From: Nitrospirae bacterium RBG_19FT_COMBO_42_15
Lineage (GTDB): Bacteria > Nitrospirota > CAKKRA01 > 9FT-COMBO-42-15
Direction: 5' to 3'
Assembly: GCA_001803815.1 (NCBI GenBank)
Contig: MHEL01000061.1
Span: 324-12,109 of the forward strand
DNA: 11,786 nucleotides
Below the pieces are notes generated by a model, which was not told where the DNA came from, did not search any database, and saw nothing but the letters and a program-made list of their open reading frames with translations. A program made the translations under genes and the position numbers. Below are positions 1 to 7,070 of the stretch, piece by piece (positions within the stretch are counted from its first letter, which is position 1; each line of letters begins with the position of its first letter).

Positions 1-1707
1 TGTATTGTATATAGAACCATTTTCATCTACTGCAACACCGCCTACCATCTTTTTCTTTGGGAATTTTTTATATACATACTCCTTAAAATTCTCTACCTCC
101 CTTGAATCAGTAAGGCTGTATGCAAGGGAGTTAAGCATTTCATCAAATTCGTGCCCTTCTTTTTCAACCGGCACGGATGCCTTTGCAGCAGAGAGCCTGC
201 CTGCAATATTCACATTTCTTCCGATAATTGTTGTATCCTTCTTCCTTTCATCTATCATAAAGTTTGCAATATATGCCCTGCCCGTATGGATGCTGATGCC
301 CATCTGATAATGAGTCTTGCCCTGCCTTCTCAGATCCTCCAATCTCTTTTGAATCAGTATTGCTGATCTGATTGCATTCTGACTGTCTGTTTCCCTTGGG
401 GTTGGGACGCCGTATATTATCATAACACCGTCGCCTGTAAATTTATCTATTCTGCCGCCTAATTTAGATGTAATCTCTGTAATCGGATCAAAGACATTGT
501 ATAACTGATAAGTAATCTCTCTTTCAGAATAACCCCTTTCAGATGTCTTTGTAAATCCCCGCAAATCTGCAAATAGTATTGCAACCTTCCTTGCATTATT
601 TGTCACTGAGGTCGCGCCTGTAAATCTGTAGAGCCTGCCTTCTGAAAACAGCTTGTCCTCTTTTGTCTTCGTTGACTCAACTGGATAGAGAATTATCTTT
701 TTTTGGATGGCTTTAATTACCTCTGTTCTTTGGAGGCCCTGTATTATATCCTTAAATGAGTTAAAGAGCAGGCTCCAGTTTTCAAATGCCTTTGCTGCAT
801 TTATAATCGCTGGATTGGAAAAAAGCTTTCTGCCTGTATCTTCGTAATCAAGGAGAAGATATTCTAAGATATGCCTGTTAAATATCATTTTTATTATGCT
901 TGCATCTTCCATTAAACGGTTTTCTGGAATGCCTTTTAAATGCCCTTTGACTAATTGAATCAGCGTCCTTTCCCTTTCTTCAAGGCCTTTTTTAATACGT
1001 CTGTGCAATATTACATAAATCTCATTAAAGATCTTGAAAGGAAGCGAGTATCTCTTGTTATTCTCAGAGAGAATATCCTGCAGGCTAATCCTTCTAATCT
1101 CGCTTTCTGTCAATGGAAGCTGGTCATTTATTATGCTTGCGATAAGGTTGTCATTAAAGTTCACGCCAAGATTAAACTGAACCATTCTCTCCTCTATCTG
1201 CGATACCTTTTGATAAGAGATGTTCATTGTGGAGCTAAAAAGTCCGCTCAGCATGGGGTGCATCTGATATTTAAGATTATTTTTGACGCCTCTTTTGCTG
1301 AAATAATCGTTTAATATATTTGAAAAGTCCTTTGAAAAGGCAAGCCAGAAGAGATTTATAAGGCCTATCCTTCGTTCATATTTGATTATATTGACTATTA
1401 TAGATACAAGATTTTCTAAGTACTCTTTCTCTATGGTCATGAGCTGATTTTCGCTTGCAGCAGTATGAGCAGATGCGTGGTCTTCTCTGCTCAGGATTAA
1501 ATTATACAGGTAGTGTATATATTGCTGCGATTGATTTCTTAATGATATCGGAAGCTCTACATTTATCTCGCCTTCGCCCTTTTTGATTATATTTTCCTCA
1601 GGCAAAAACGGGATGCTGCCGCCAAAGAGATGCTCCATCTCCTCTGCGCTTCCAGTAGAAAATTTCAGGCCGAGCCTGTCTTTTTCTGATAAATAATATT
1701 GTTCCAT
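1..1707 (-). CDS. Class III adenylate cyclase, soluble, C-terminus cut by window edge
   Basis: The protein should convert ATP to cyclic AMP. It reads 569 codons from an ATG at 1707 to the left edge without a stop, so the C-terminus is missing. The cyclase domain begins near residue 374. Metal-binding aspartates are visible at D381 (in FADLRGFT) and D426 (in DKFTGDG). The adenine-selecting pair is K422 and D491 (KDTTIIG), and the transition-state residues are N500 and R504 (VNIAGR). All six canonical residues are therefore present, and the K/D pair argues for ATP over GTP. Residues 1-370 are rich in charged helices, show no membrane span or signal peptide, and match no domain I recognise; by position they would be a sensory or regulatory region. 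It lies 87 bases downstream of the glycosylase gene, with a palindromic element between, so shared transcription is uncertain. The Shine-Dalgarno match is weak (AAGAG about 6 bases upstream). Confidence 0.9.
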   Translation of the reverse strand, partial: MEQYYLSEKDRLGLKFSTGSAEEMEHLFGGSIPFLPEENIIKKGEGEINVELPISLRNQSQQYIHYLYNLILSREDHASAHTAASENQLMTIEKEYLENLVSIIVNIIKYERRIGLINLFWLAFSKDFSNILNDYFSKRGVKNNLKYQMHPMLSGLFSSTMNISYQKVSQIEERMVQFNLGVNFNDNLIASIINDQLPLTESEIRRISLQDILSENNKRYSLPFKIFNEIYVILHRRIKKGLEERERTLIQLVKGHLKGIPENRLMEDASIIKMIFNRHILEYLLLDYEDTGRKLFSNPAIINAAKAFENWSLLFNSFKDIIQGLQRTEVIKAIQKKIILYPVESTKTKEDKLFSEGRLYRFTGATSVTNNARKVAILFADLRGFTKTSERGYSEREITYQLYNVFDPITEITSKLGGRIDKFTGDGVMIIYGVPTPRETDSQNAIRSAILIQKRLEDLRRQGKTHYQMGISIHTGRAYIANFMIDERKKDTTIIGRNVNIAGRLSAAKASVPVEKEGHEFDEMLNSLAYSLTDSREVENFKEYVYKKFPKKKMVGGVAVDENGSIYNT

Positions 1708-1720
1708 AATTTTACTCTTA

Positions 1721-1795
1721 TTGTCATTGCGAGCGAAGCGAAGCAATCTTTAACGGATGGGATTGCTTCGTCACTAAAGCTCCTCGCAATGACAT
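1721..1795. repeat. MITE-like palindromic element (TCATTGCGAG type)
   Basis: The two ends carry a perfect 12-base inverted repeat (TGTCATTGCGAG at 1722-1733; its complement at 1783-1794). A second inner pair, CGAAGCAATC, sits at about 1739-1748 and 1761-1770. The right arm has about 7 extra bases between the two pairs. A TA dinucleotide flanks both sides (1719-1720 and 1796-1797), as expected for a TA target duplication. Closely similar TCATTGCGAGCGAAGC repeats are, to my knowledge, widespread in genomes of several bacterial phyla. No open reading frame is inside. There is no T-tract after the hairpin in the minus direction, so it does not look like a standard terminator. Confidence 0.8.
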
Positions 1796-2532
1796 TATGT
1801 CTTGTGACGCTTATGCTCTGCCATTATCTTCTGCACATCTTCCCATGTATATTTTTTATCATTCGGGTTTCTCAGAAGATACGCAGGGTGAAATGTGGGC
1901 ATCAATTTTATTCCTTCATATAAATAAAACTTCCCGCGCATGGAACTTATGCTATCCTTTGTCTTTAGCAGTGTTTGTGCGGCAAATGTTCCCAAAGCGC
2001 ATATAATCTTTGGATTAATAATTCTGAGCTGCTCCTTTAAAAACGGTTCGCATGCAGATATTTCATCCTCTGATGGATTCCTGTTACTCGGCGGCCTGCA
2101 CTTTATAATATTTGCAATATAGACATCATCCCTTTTCAAACCCATTGCCTCAATAATCTTTGTTAAAAGCTGGCCTGCCTTTCCGACAAAGGGTTTTCCC
2201 TGCATGTCTTCATCTCCACCCGGCGCCTCGCCAACAAATACAATCTCTGCCTTTTCATTGCCTGAGCCAAAAACAATGTTTTTTCTCTTTTGATGAAGCC
2301 TGCATCTTTTGCAGTCTCCAATCATCTTTCTTACATCCTCAAGGGTCCTTAGTACGGCTGGTTCGTGAACCGCCCATACAGTATCATCTGCTTCTGGCAG
2401 GCGGTACGCCTGTCCTCCTGATTTCAACCCCTCTGTATCCCCTCTTGCTAACTCTACCGGCAATTCATTAATGCCTATCTCTTTTAGGTAGAGAAGGTAA
2501 TCTTTTATATTATTGACTGTTTCTTGATTCAT
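1795..2532 (-). CDS. udg: Uracil-DNA glycosylase, family 4 (iron-sulfur)
   Basis: This enzyme removes uracil from DNA to start base excision repair. The 245-residue protein has the four cysteines expected for the 4Fe-4S cluster of family 4: C74 and C77 (CKRC), C145 (KCRPP) and C161 (CEPF). The uracil-binding motif GEAPG is at 101-105 and the catalytic-site motif HPAYLLRNP at 215-223. The catalytic core starts near residue 68; the first 65 residues are a linker-like extension often seen in this family. The ATG at 2532 has an AGGA 8 bases upstream. The stop codon TAA (1797-1795) sits exactly at the edge of a palindromic element, so the last residues (HKRHKT) could have been altered by its insertion. 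The upstream gene is tsaE, separated by 172 bases with its own repeat element, so separate transcription is possible. Confidence 0.95.
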   Translation of the reverse strand: MNQETVNNIKDYLLYLKEIGINELPVELARGDTEGLKSGGQAYRLPEADDTVWAVHEPAVLRTLEDVRKMIGDCKRCRLHQKRKNIVFGSGNEKAEIVFVGEAPGGDEDMQGKPFVGKAGQLLTKIIEAMGLKRDDVYIANIIKCRPPSNRNPSEDEISACEPFLKEQLRIINPKIICALGTFAAQTLLKTKDSISSMRGKFYLYEGIKLMPTFHPAYLLRNPNDKKYTWEDVQKIMAEHKRHKT

Positions 2533-2546
2533 AAAGCAAATCCTAA

Positions 2547-2640
2547 ATCCCCCTCACCCTAACCCTCTCCCACAAGGGGAGAGGGAACCTTATTATTTCC
2601 CCTCCCTTGATGGGAGGGGATTAAGGGGAGGGTGGGGGTG
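2547..2640. repeat. GC-rich double-hairpin intergenic repeat
   Basis: Two perfect hairpins lie side by side in the tsaE-udg gap. The first pairs CCCTCTCCC (2563-2571) with GGGAGAGGG (2577-2585). The second pairs CCCCTCCC (2599-2606) with GGGAGGGG (2612-2619). The outer sequences, CCCCTCACCCTAACCC on the left and GGGGAGGGTGGGGGTG on the right, are roughly complementary, so the whole unit can also fold as one long stem. Elements with the CCCTCACCCTAACCCTCTCCC motif are, as I recall, common interspersed repeats in many bacteria. Neither hairpin is followed by a T-tract in the direction of transcription, so I do not call it a terminator, although it could stabilise or attenuate RNA. Confidence 0.7.
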
Positions 2641-2674
2641 TTTTGAATTTTGTTTTTTGAACATTTGTAATTGT

Positions 2675-2699
2675 TTAGAATTTAGATATTAGAATTTAG
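2675..2699. repeat. Short AT-rich direct repeat
   Basis: The 11-base unit TTAGAATTTAG occurs twice (2675-2685 and 2689-2699) with a 14-base period, immediately after the tsaE stop codon. It lies in the AT-rich half (2641-2704) of the tsaE-udg gap, beside the GC-rich hairpin element. No function is evident. The contrast in base composition with its neighbour suggests this gap has been assembled from pieces, possibly including the flank of an old insertion. Confidence 0.5.
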
Positions 2700-2704
2700 T
2701 GTTT

Positions 2705-3169
2705 CTATATAGATACTCCAATCTTTTCTATTATCTCCTCATACCTCTTGCCAGTTGCCTTAAAAGTAAAGCTCCTTTTATCTCCTCCTGAATTCTCAAG
2801 ATACACTGAGAGACTTTCTTCAGGCAGCAATCCCTCTGCCTTTTCCGCCCATTCAATGACTGTTACAGCTTCGCCTTTTAAATATTCTGACAAGCCGATA
2901 TCTTCTATCTCATCAATATTATTCAGCCTGTATAAGTCAATATGATAAAGTGGCAATGCGCCCTTGTATTCGTTCACAAGAACAAATGTCGGGCTTGTAA
3001 TAAAAGCCTTTGCTACATTCATGCCTTTTGCAATCCCTTGCGTAAAGCATGTCTTGCCTGCCCCAAGCTCTCCATGAAGGCAGATAATATCGCCCGCCTT
3101 TAGCAGCCCCCCTAATTTTTCTCCGAGTTTTTTAGTCTCGTCAGGGCCATTGGTTGTAATAGTCCACAC
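2705..3169 (-). CDS. tsaE: tRNA t6A37 threonylcarbamoyl transferase complex ATPase TsaE
   Basis: TsaE is the ATPase that, with TsaB and TsaD, places the t6A modification on A37 of ANN-decoding tRNAs in the cytoplasm. The 154-residue length is normal for the family. The Walker A loop GELGAGKT is at 33-40, followed by SPTF at 59-62, the YHIDLYRL block at 75-82 with a conserved aspartate (D78), and IEWAEK around 105-110. The start is GTG at 3169. No other in-frame start precedes the P-loop at a sensible distance, and an AAGGAGG lies 4 bases upstream. Both that site and the GTG fall within a 91-base palindromic element, which is unusual. It follows the CBS-domain gene by 92 bases and is probably the last gene of the pdxJ operon. 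Confidence 0.96.
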   Translation of the reverse strand: MWTITTNGPDETKKLGEKLGGLLKAGDIICLHGELGAGKTCFTQGIAKGMNVAKAFITSPTFVLVNEYKGALPLYHIDLYRLNNIDEIEDIGLSEYLKGEAVTVIEWAEKAEGLLPEESLSVYLENSGGDKRSFTFKATGKRYEEIIEKIGVSI

Positions 3170-3257
3170 TTCCCCTCCTTTGTAAGGAGGGGCGAGGGGA
3201 GGTAGAGAATCTACCTCTTCTACCCCTCCTAACCTCCCCTTACAAAGGGGAGGAGTG
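3167..3257. repeat. Palindromic element covering the tsaE translation start
   Basis: Read on the plus strand, the left arm starts CACTTCCCCTCCTTTGTAAG. The reverse complement of the right arm starts CACTCCTCCCCTTTGTAAGG, and the two continue to match imperfectly through about 40 bases to a centre near 3210. The left arm also contains a local hairpin, CCCCTCCTT/AAGGAGGGG (3172-3180 with 3184-3192). The element fills nearly the whole gap between the CBS-domain gene and tsaE, and its left terminal CAC is the complement of the tsaE GTG start. It resembles small non-autonomous intergenic repeats and carries no open reading frame. Confidence 0.75.
3174..3180 (-). promoter_or_regulatory. tsaE Shine-Dalgarno site inside the palindromic element
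   Basis: AAGGAGG on the minus strand ends 4 bases before the GTG at 3169, a slightly short but workable spacing. It is the only strong ribosome-binding sequence near tsaE and decides that start. It is half of the local hairpin CCCCTCCTT/AAGGAGGGG, so folding of the RNA could hide it. Confidence 0.65.
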
Positions 3258-3261
3258 TTTG

Positions 3262-3717
3262 TTACATCCCCTTTGCTATAGCCTTGACAATATCTGCCTT
3301 GCCAACAATGCCTAACAACTTATCGCCCTTCACTACAGGAAGGTGATGCATCCCCTTTTCTGACATTATTGTTGCAATCTCCTCCAAAGAGGCATCCTCT
3401 TTTATTGTCACTACATTCCTTGTGCATATATCGCCGACCTTTATGCCTGCCATCTTCTTAATATCCTCTTCAAGATGTTTTGGGTTTTCAAGATAAATGA
3501 ACGAGTCAAAGAGGTTTATTATAGTCGGTATATGGAGCCTCTTCTTCTGGCTTATCAGGTCATCCTCTGTTACTATACCTATAAGCTTCCCATTATCATC
3601 AAGAACAGGAACCCCGCTTATCTTATGATTAATCAATATGCGCGCAAGCCTTTCTATGGTCATCTCTGGTGTTACTGTGTAAACATTCTTTGTCATTATG
3701 TCTTTTGCAGTCGGCAT
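3262..3717 (-). CDS. Two-CBS-domain protein
   Basis: The protein consists almost entirely of a CBS-domain pair, a fold that usually binds adenine nucleotides or related ligands and acts as a sensor. CBS1 spans about residues 6-55 (DIMTKNVYTVTPEMT to GIVTEDDLI). CBS2 spans about 95-147 (GDICTRNVVTI to GIVGKADIV). A 40-residue insert between them (60-93) includes a hydrophobic run around 63-76. No catalytic or membrane domain is attached, so it probably works as a dimer regulating a partner that the sequence does not name. The ATG at 3717 has an AGGAGG 5 bases upstream, the clearest ribosome site in this half of the window. It starts 24 bases after the nnr stop, so it belongs to the pdxJ-acpS-nnr operon. 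Sensing of an adenylate or NAD-linked ligand would suit its place beside NAD(P)HX repair, but that is inference. Confidence 0.9.
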   Translation of the reverse strand: MPTAKDIMTKNVYTVTPEMTIERLARILINHKISGVPVLDDNGKLIGIVTEDDLISQKKRLHIPTIINLFDSFIYLENPKHLEEDIKKMAGIKVGDICTRNVVTIKEDASLEEIATIMSEKGMHHLPVVKGDKLLGIVGKADIVKAIAKGM

Positions 3718-3741
3718 TGTATCCTCCTCGGTTTGAACCGT

Positions 3742-5274
3742 TTAAACAGTTTTTATCGCCTCCGGTATCTTCTCAATCATATCCCCTGCAATCAGGCCTG
3801 CCTCGCCTTTTTCCTTTGCTGCAATATCCCCTGCAAGGCCGTGCAAATGAACACCTGCAATTGCAGCATTGATCGGCGAAACCTTCTGGCATATCAAACC
3901 AGCGATCATTCCTGTTAATACATCGCCTGTGCCGCCTGATGCCATGCCCGGATTTCCTGTATTGTTTATATATACATTCCCCTCTGATTCAGCTATTACA
4001 GTATTTGCGCCTTTCAAGGCAACTATTATATTATATTGCTGTGATATCTTTCTTGCAATAGCAATCCTGCCTCTGTTTATCTCGTCTGCGGTAATGTTAA
4101 TCAGCCTTGACAGCTCGCCGGGGTGAGGCGTGATAATAACCTGCGCCTTTGTATTTTTCAATATATCTGCATGGCCTGCTATGGAATTTATAGCGTCTGC
4201 ATCAATAACTATTGGTATCCTGATTTCTCTTATCAATTCCCTTATGAGCTGTGCGGTCTCCTTGTTCTGTGAAAGGCCGGGGCCAATGGCAATAGCATCT
4301 GCCTTTTTAAGAAAATTTAAAATCTTATTTTTTGCAGCCGGGCTTATTGTCTGTTCATTTGTCTGTGGAAGAGGGAGTGTCATCGCCTCTGTTATCTTTG
4401 TCTCAAATATATGGTTAAGCCCTTCAGGGACGCCGAGTGTTACAAGCCCTGTGCCGATTCTTAATGCAGATAGGCCTGTCATAACAGCAGCGCCTGTTAA
4501 CCCGGGAGAACCTGCTAATATGAACAGATGGCCGAATTCCCCCTTATGCGCATCAGGTCTTCTTTTTGGAAGAATTTCTGAAACAGCATCCTTTGTAATA
4601 AGATGCGTCTTTATGCTGCTCTCATTGACAAGGCCTTTTGGTATGCTTATATCCGCTATTTTCAAGGAGCCTGAATATTCAGCCCCAGGATATGCAAGAT
4701 GCCCGATCTTTGGAAGGCAGAATGTTACAGTCAAATCCGCCCTTACTGCACAGCCTTTAATCTGGCCGTTGTCTGAATCAATGCCAGAAGGGATGTCTAC
4801 AGCTATCACAGGTTTTTTAGACTTGTTGATTAAATTTATTGCCTTTGCATAAATGCCTGATATATCCTTTTTCAGTCCTGTGCCAAAGATTGCATCTATT
4901 ATTATGTCTGCCTTCTTAAGACCCGCCTGAATATTTGAGGCAGATGTGTAAACAGGCATGTTCATCTTTTTTATTATCTCATGATTTGTCTTTGAATCTT
5001 TTGAAATCTCTTTTGCAGATGATAAAAGATAAACAGTGACATAAGCGCCCTTATTTGATAAATGCCTTGCGATTACAAGGCCATCGCCGCCGTTATTTCC
5101 TTTTCCGCATACAACTGCTATATTTTTATCTTTAAGATTGCCATAGCGCTCTTCCATATATCTTACGCTCTGCACCCCTGCGTTCTCCATCAGGATAAGG
5201 CTTGAGACGCCGAATCTTGTTTGCGCAGCCTTATCCAATTGTTTTATTTCTTCTGAGGTGGCAATCTTTATCAT
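3742..5274 (-). CDS. nnr: Bifunctional NAD(P)H-hydrate epimerase and ADP-dependent dehydratase
   Basis: This enzyme repairs NADH and NADPH that have been damaged by hydration. The N-terminal YjeF_N half (about 1-215) interconverts the R and S hydrates. It shows MENAGV at 29-34, the glycine-rich GKGNNGGDG at 57-65, IIDAIFGTG at 125-132 and the AVDIPSG motif with D160. The C-terminal half (about 225-505) is the ADP-dependent dehydratase of the ribokinase-like fold. It shows KGEFGHLFILAGS at 244-256, AIGPGLSQ at 329-336, ITPHPGE at 381-387 and the catalytic loop GGTGD with D451. At 510 residues it has the full bifunctional length. Its ATG overlaps the acpS stop by 4 bases (ATGA, 5274-5271), implying translational coupling. 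Near the stop codon is an imperfect palindrome, AACCGTTTAAACAGTT (3737-3752), of unknown meaning. Confidence 0.97.
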   Translation of the reverse strand: MIKIATSEEIKQLDKAAQTRFGVSSLILMENAGVQSVRYMEERYGNLKDKNIAVVCGKGNNGGDGLVIARHLSNKGAYVTVYLLSSAKEISKDSKTNHEIIKKMNMPVYTSASNIQAGLKKADIIIDAIFGTGLKKDISGIYAKAINLINKSKKPVIAVDIPSGIDSDNGQIKGCAVRADLTVTFCLPKIGHLAYPGAEYSGSLKIADISIPKGLVNESSIKTHLITKDAVSEILPKRRPDAHKGEFGHLFILAGSPGLTGAAVMTGLSALRIGTGLVTLGVPEGLNHIFETKITEAMTLPLPQTNEQTISPAAKNKILNFLKKADAIAIGPGLSQNKETAQLIRELIREIRIPIVIDADAINSIAGHADILKNTKAQVIITPHPGELSRLINITADEINRGRIAIARKISQQYNIIVALKGANTVIAESEGNVYINNTGNPGMASGGTGDVLTGMIAGLICQKVSPINAAIAGVHLHGLAGDIAAKEKGEAGLIAGDMIEKIPEAIKTV

Positions 5275-5645
5275 ATCAGCACTGCCTGCGCAATTGCGTA
5301 TTCAGTATCGTGTGAAAGGCTGATCATTATATCCTTTACCCCGTAAAGATCTATCATGTCCTTTACCCTGCCTTGAACTACAACAAGCGGCCTCCCTTTT
5401 TCATTGTTTATTATCTCTATATCTGTCCACTTTATGCCGCCGCTCCAGCCTGTTCCTATTGCCTTTAATATTGCCTCTTTTGCAGCAAGCCTTACCGCAA
5501 AATGCTGATACGGATTGCTCTGGCGGTATGAATATTCCTGCTCTTTTTTTGTAAAGACCCTGTCAACAAAATGTTCATGCCATCTTGTTACAGCGCGCTC
5601 AATGCGGTTGATTTTTACCAAATCTATTCCAATGCCGAATATCAT
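5271..5645 (-). CDS. acpS: Holo-[acyl-carrier-protein] synthase
   Basis: AcpS moves the 4'-phosphopantetheine arm from coenzyme A onto a serine of acyl carrier protein, activating fatty-acid synthesis in the cytoplasm. The 124-residue length is typical. The magnesium ligands are in place: D8 in GIGIDLVKI and E57 in RLAAKEAILKA. The FTKKEQEY segment (31-38) and the C-terminal ISLSHDTEYA (around 107-117) are also family hallmarks. The ATG at 5645 lies 3 bases after the pdxJ stop. No strong Shine-Dalgarno sits directly ahead, so it probably depends on coupling to pdxJ translation, as in the well-known pdxJ-acpS gene pair. Confidence 0.97.
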   Translation of the reverse strand: MIFGIGIDLVKINRIERAVTRWHEHFVDRVFTKKEQEYSYRQSNPYQHFAVRLAAKEAILKAIGTGWSGGIKWTDIEIINNEKGRPLVVVQGRVKDMIDLYGVKDIMISLSHDTEYAIAQAVLI

Positions 5646-5648
5646 AAA

Positions 5649-6362
5649 TTATTTTACCAGCTCCTTCATCTCCCTTACAGCCCTTTCCATCCCAACAAGC
5701 ACTGCCTTTGATACAATGCTGTGGCCTATATTAAACTCCTCTATCTCTCTTAACTGTGCAAGCCTTTTCACATTCTGATAATTCAGGCCGTGGCCTGCGT
5801 TTATCCCAAGACCGAGCTTCTGGCTAATCTTGCAGGTATTCACAATCTTTTCAAATTCTGCATCCTGATCGCTCTGGAGCTTCGCATTTGCATATCTTCC
5901 TGTATGTATCTCAATAAAATCTGTATTTATCTTATGCGCTGCCTTTATCTGCTCCATATCAGGGTCAATAAAAAGGCTCACCTTTATGCCTCCGTCGTGA
6001 AGGAGAAGGATAATCGCCTTCAGATGGTCTTTATTCAGCGCAACCTCAAGCCCTCCTTCTGTTGTAAGCTCCTGCCTCTTCTCAGGCACAATAGTCGCCA
6101 CATCAGGCTTTATATCCAAGGCAATCTTTACCATATCCTGTGTTGCAGCCATCTCTAAGTTGAGTTTTGTCTTTACAATATCTTTTAATAATCTTAAATC
6201 CCGCTCCTGTATATGCCTTCTGTCTTCTCTTAGATGGGCGATTATTCCGTCCGCTCCAGCGAGCTCCGCTAATACAGCAGCATGGATAGGGTCAGGTTCT
6301 ATACCCTTTCGCGCCTCTCTTAATGTTGCAATATGGTCAATATTAACAGCAAGCCTTGCCAA
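5649..6362 (-). CDS. pdxJ: Pyridoxine 5'-phosphate synthase
   Basis: PdxJ closes the pyridine ring of vitamin B6 from 1-deoxy-D-xylulose 5-phosphate and 3-amino-2-oxopropyl phosphate, the last ring-forming step of the DXP-dependent pyridoxal phosphate pathway. The 237-residue protein covers the full family length. Active-site residues align with those of E. coli PdxJ: H43 in HLREDRRH, E70 in LEMAA and H191 in NAGHGL. The N-terminal LAVNIDHIATLRE and VPEKRQELTTEGGL (92-105) are diagnostic. The start is a TTG at 6362, chosen because an AGGAGG lies 8 bases upstream and because it gives the usual N-terminus. This is the first gene of the pdxJ-acpS-nnr-CBS-tsaE run, and the 112-base gap ahead of it is the best place for the operon promoter. 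Confidence 0.97.
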   Translation of the reverse strand: MARLAVNIDHIATLREARKGIEPDPIHAAVLAELAGADGIIAHLREDRRHIQERDLRLLKDIVKTKLNLEMAATQDMVKIALDIKPDVATIVPEKRQELTTEGGLEVALNKDHLKAIILLLHDGGIKVSLFIDPDMEQIKAAHKINTDFIEIHTGRYANAKLQSDQDAEFEKIVNTCKISQKLGLGINAGHGLNYQNVKRLAQLREIEEFNIGHSIVSKAVLVGMERAVREMKELVK

Positions 6363-6474
6363 ATCTTATCCCTCCTCTTTAGAAAATGAATAATGTTTAA
6401 AAATATAATATCAAGGATATCAAATATTAGTGATTTATACAAGTGGATTTAGGGGTTAAATCACGAGGCTGCGG
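6363..6474. promoter_or_regulatory. Likely promoter region of the pdxJ operon
   Basis: This 112-base AT-rich gap holds the pdxJ Shine-Dalgarno AGGAGG (6371-6376). On the minus strand there are promoter-like hexamers, for example TTGATA followed 17 bases later by TTAAAC, and TTGTAT followed 17 bases later by TATCCT. Neither pair is a good match at both boxes, so I cannot choose a start of transcription. A weak stem, GATTTA/TAAATC with a GGGGT loop (6446-6462), lies just downstream of the DUF2062 gene and has too few pairs to be called a terminator. Confidence 0.35.
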
Positions 6475-7047
6475 TCAACTGTTTTTCCTTGCAGATGCAT
6501 GCATCCTTTTAAGTTTCAATTCTCTGTATGTACGCACTATCCTTAGCGTCAGATAGTAGCCAATTACTCCAAATATAATATTAAGGATGAGATTTCCAAG
6601 AAGATATGGCAGACCGATGCTTTTGGTCAACTGAACTATCTTTGAGATTAATATGGACCAGTCATTGGTTAATAATGTTGTTATGTCAATCTCATGGTCG
6701 CCGATTGTTTTGAATTCCTTTATTGCCTTATTTCCGTTGCTTCCGAGGATAACCGCTCCTATTGTATAGCTTCCGACCCAGACAAATGACGCTATCCATG
6801 GATTCCCAACCATAATAAGGCCTATAATGCCTGAGAATTTATTTACGCGAAAAAGGTATGCAAAAAGAATTGTAAGGGGAATGCCGAGGCCAAAGGTCGG
6901 CGTTATGCCGACGACTATGCCGATTACCACGCCCCACGCAATATTCTCAGGCGTATCATTGAGCCTGATTAACTTGAAATGGTGCAGCTTAAACCAGCGC
7001 TTGATTCCTTCAATATAATTATGGCTTTTAGTTCTCTTTCTTTTCAC
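6475..7047 (-). CDS. DUF2062 family membrane protein
   Basis: A small membrane protein of the DUF2062 family, whose biochemical role is not established. The hallmark region is the hydrophobic stretch IAWGVVIGIVVGITPTFGLG with the following ILFAYLFRVN and the VGNPWIASFVWVGSY segment containing the conserved NP. A third hydrophobic span, LPYLLGNLILNIIFGVIGYY, lies near the C-terminus, followed by a basic tail. I chose the GTG at 7047 (190 residues) because GGGAG sits 6 bases upstream and the protein then begins with a basic KRKR stretch as in relatives. A longer reading from a GTG at 7080 adds 11 residues but has no ribosome site. The Hsp70-like gene ends 93 bases upstream, and pdxJ starts 112 bases downstream. 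Its assignment to either neighbouring operon is uncertain. Confidence 0.85.
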   Translation of the reverse strand: MKRKRTKSHNYIEGIKRWFKLHHFKLIRLNDTPENIAWGVVIGIVVGITPTFGLGIPLTILFAYLFRVNKFSGIIGLIMVGNPWIASFVWVGSYTIGAVILGSNGNKAIKEFKTIGDHEIDITTLLTNDWSILISKIVQLTKSIGLPYLLGNLILNIIFGVIGYYLTLRIVRTYRELKLKRMHASARKNS

Positions 7048-7070
7048 CCAAATCTCCCGAAAACATAGCG

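Noticed and set aside
955..1314. 119-residue plus-strand open reading frame
   Set aside because: It lies opposite the adenylate cyclase coding sequence, has no ribosome site or recognisable domain, and is best read as a shadow.
2563..2619. Hairpins considered as rho-independent terminators for tsaE
   Set aside because: The stems are strong, but no run of T follows either one in the direction of transcription.
1722..3257. Palindromic repeats considered as a CRISPR array
   Set aside because: The three elements differ from each other, are separated by genes, and have no repeat-spacer spacing.
3475..3918. 147-residue plus-strand open reading frame rich in cysteine
   Set aside because: It runs antisense across the CBS gene and the end of nnr, both well supported; the cysteine pattern comes from the reverse reading and forms no known motif.
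4130..4852. 240-residue open reading frame on the plus strand
   Set aside because: It lies wholly inside nnr on the opposite strand, matches no family, and nnr is certain from its motifs; it is a shadow frame.
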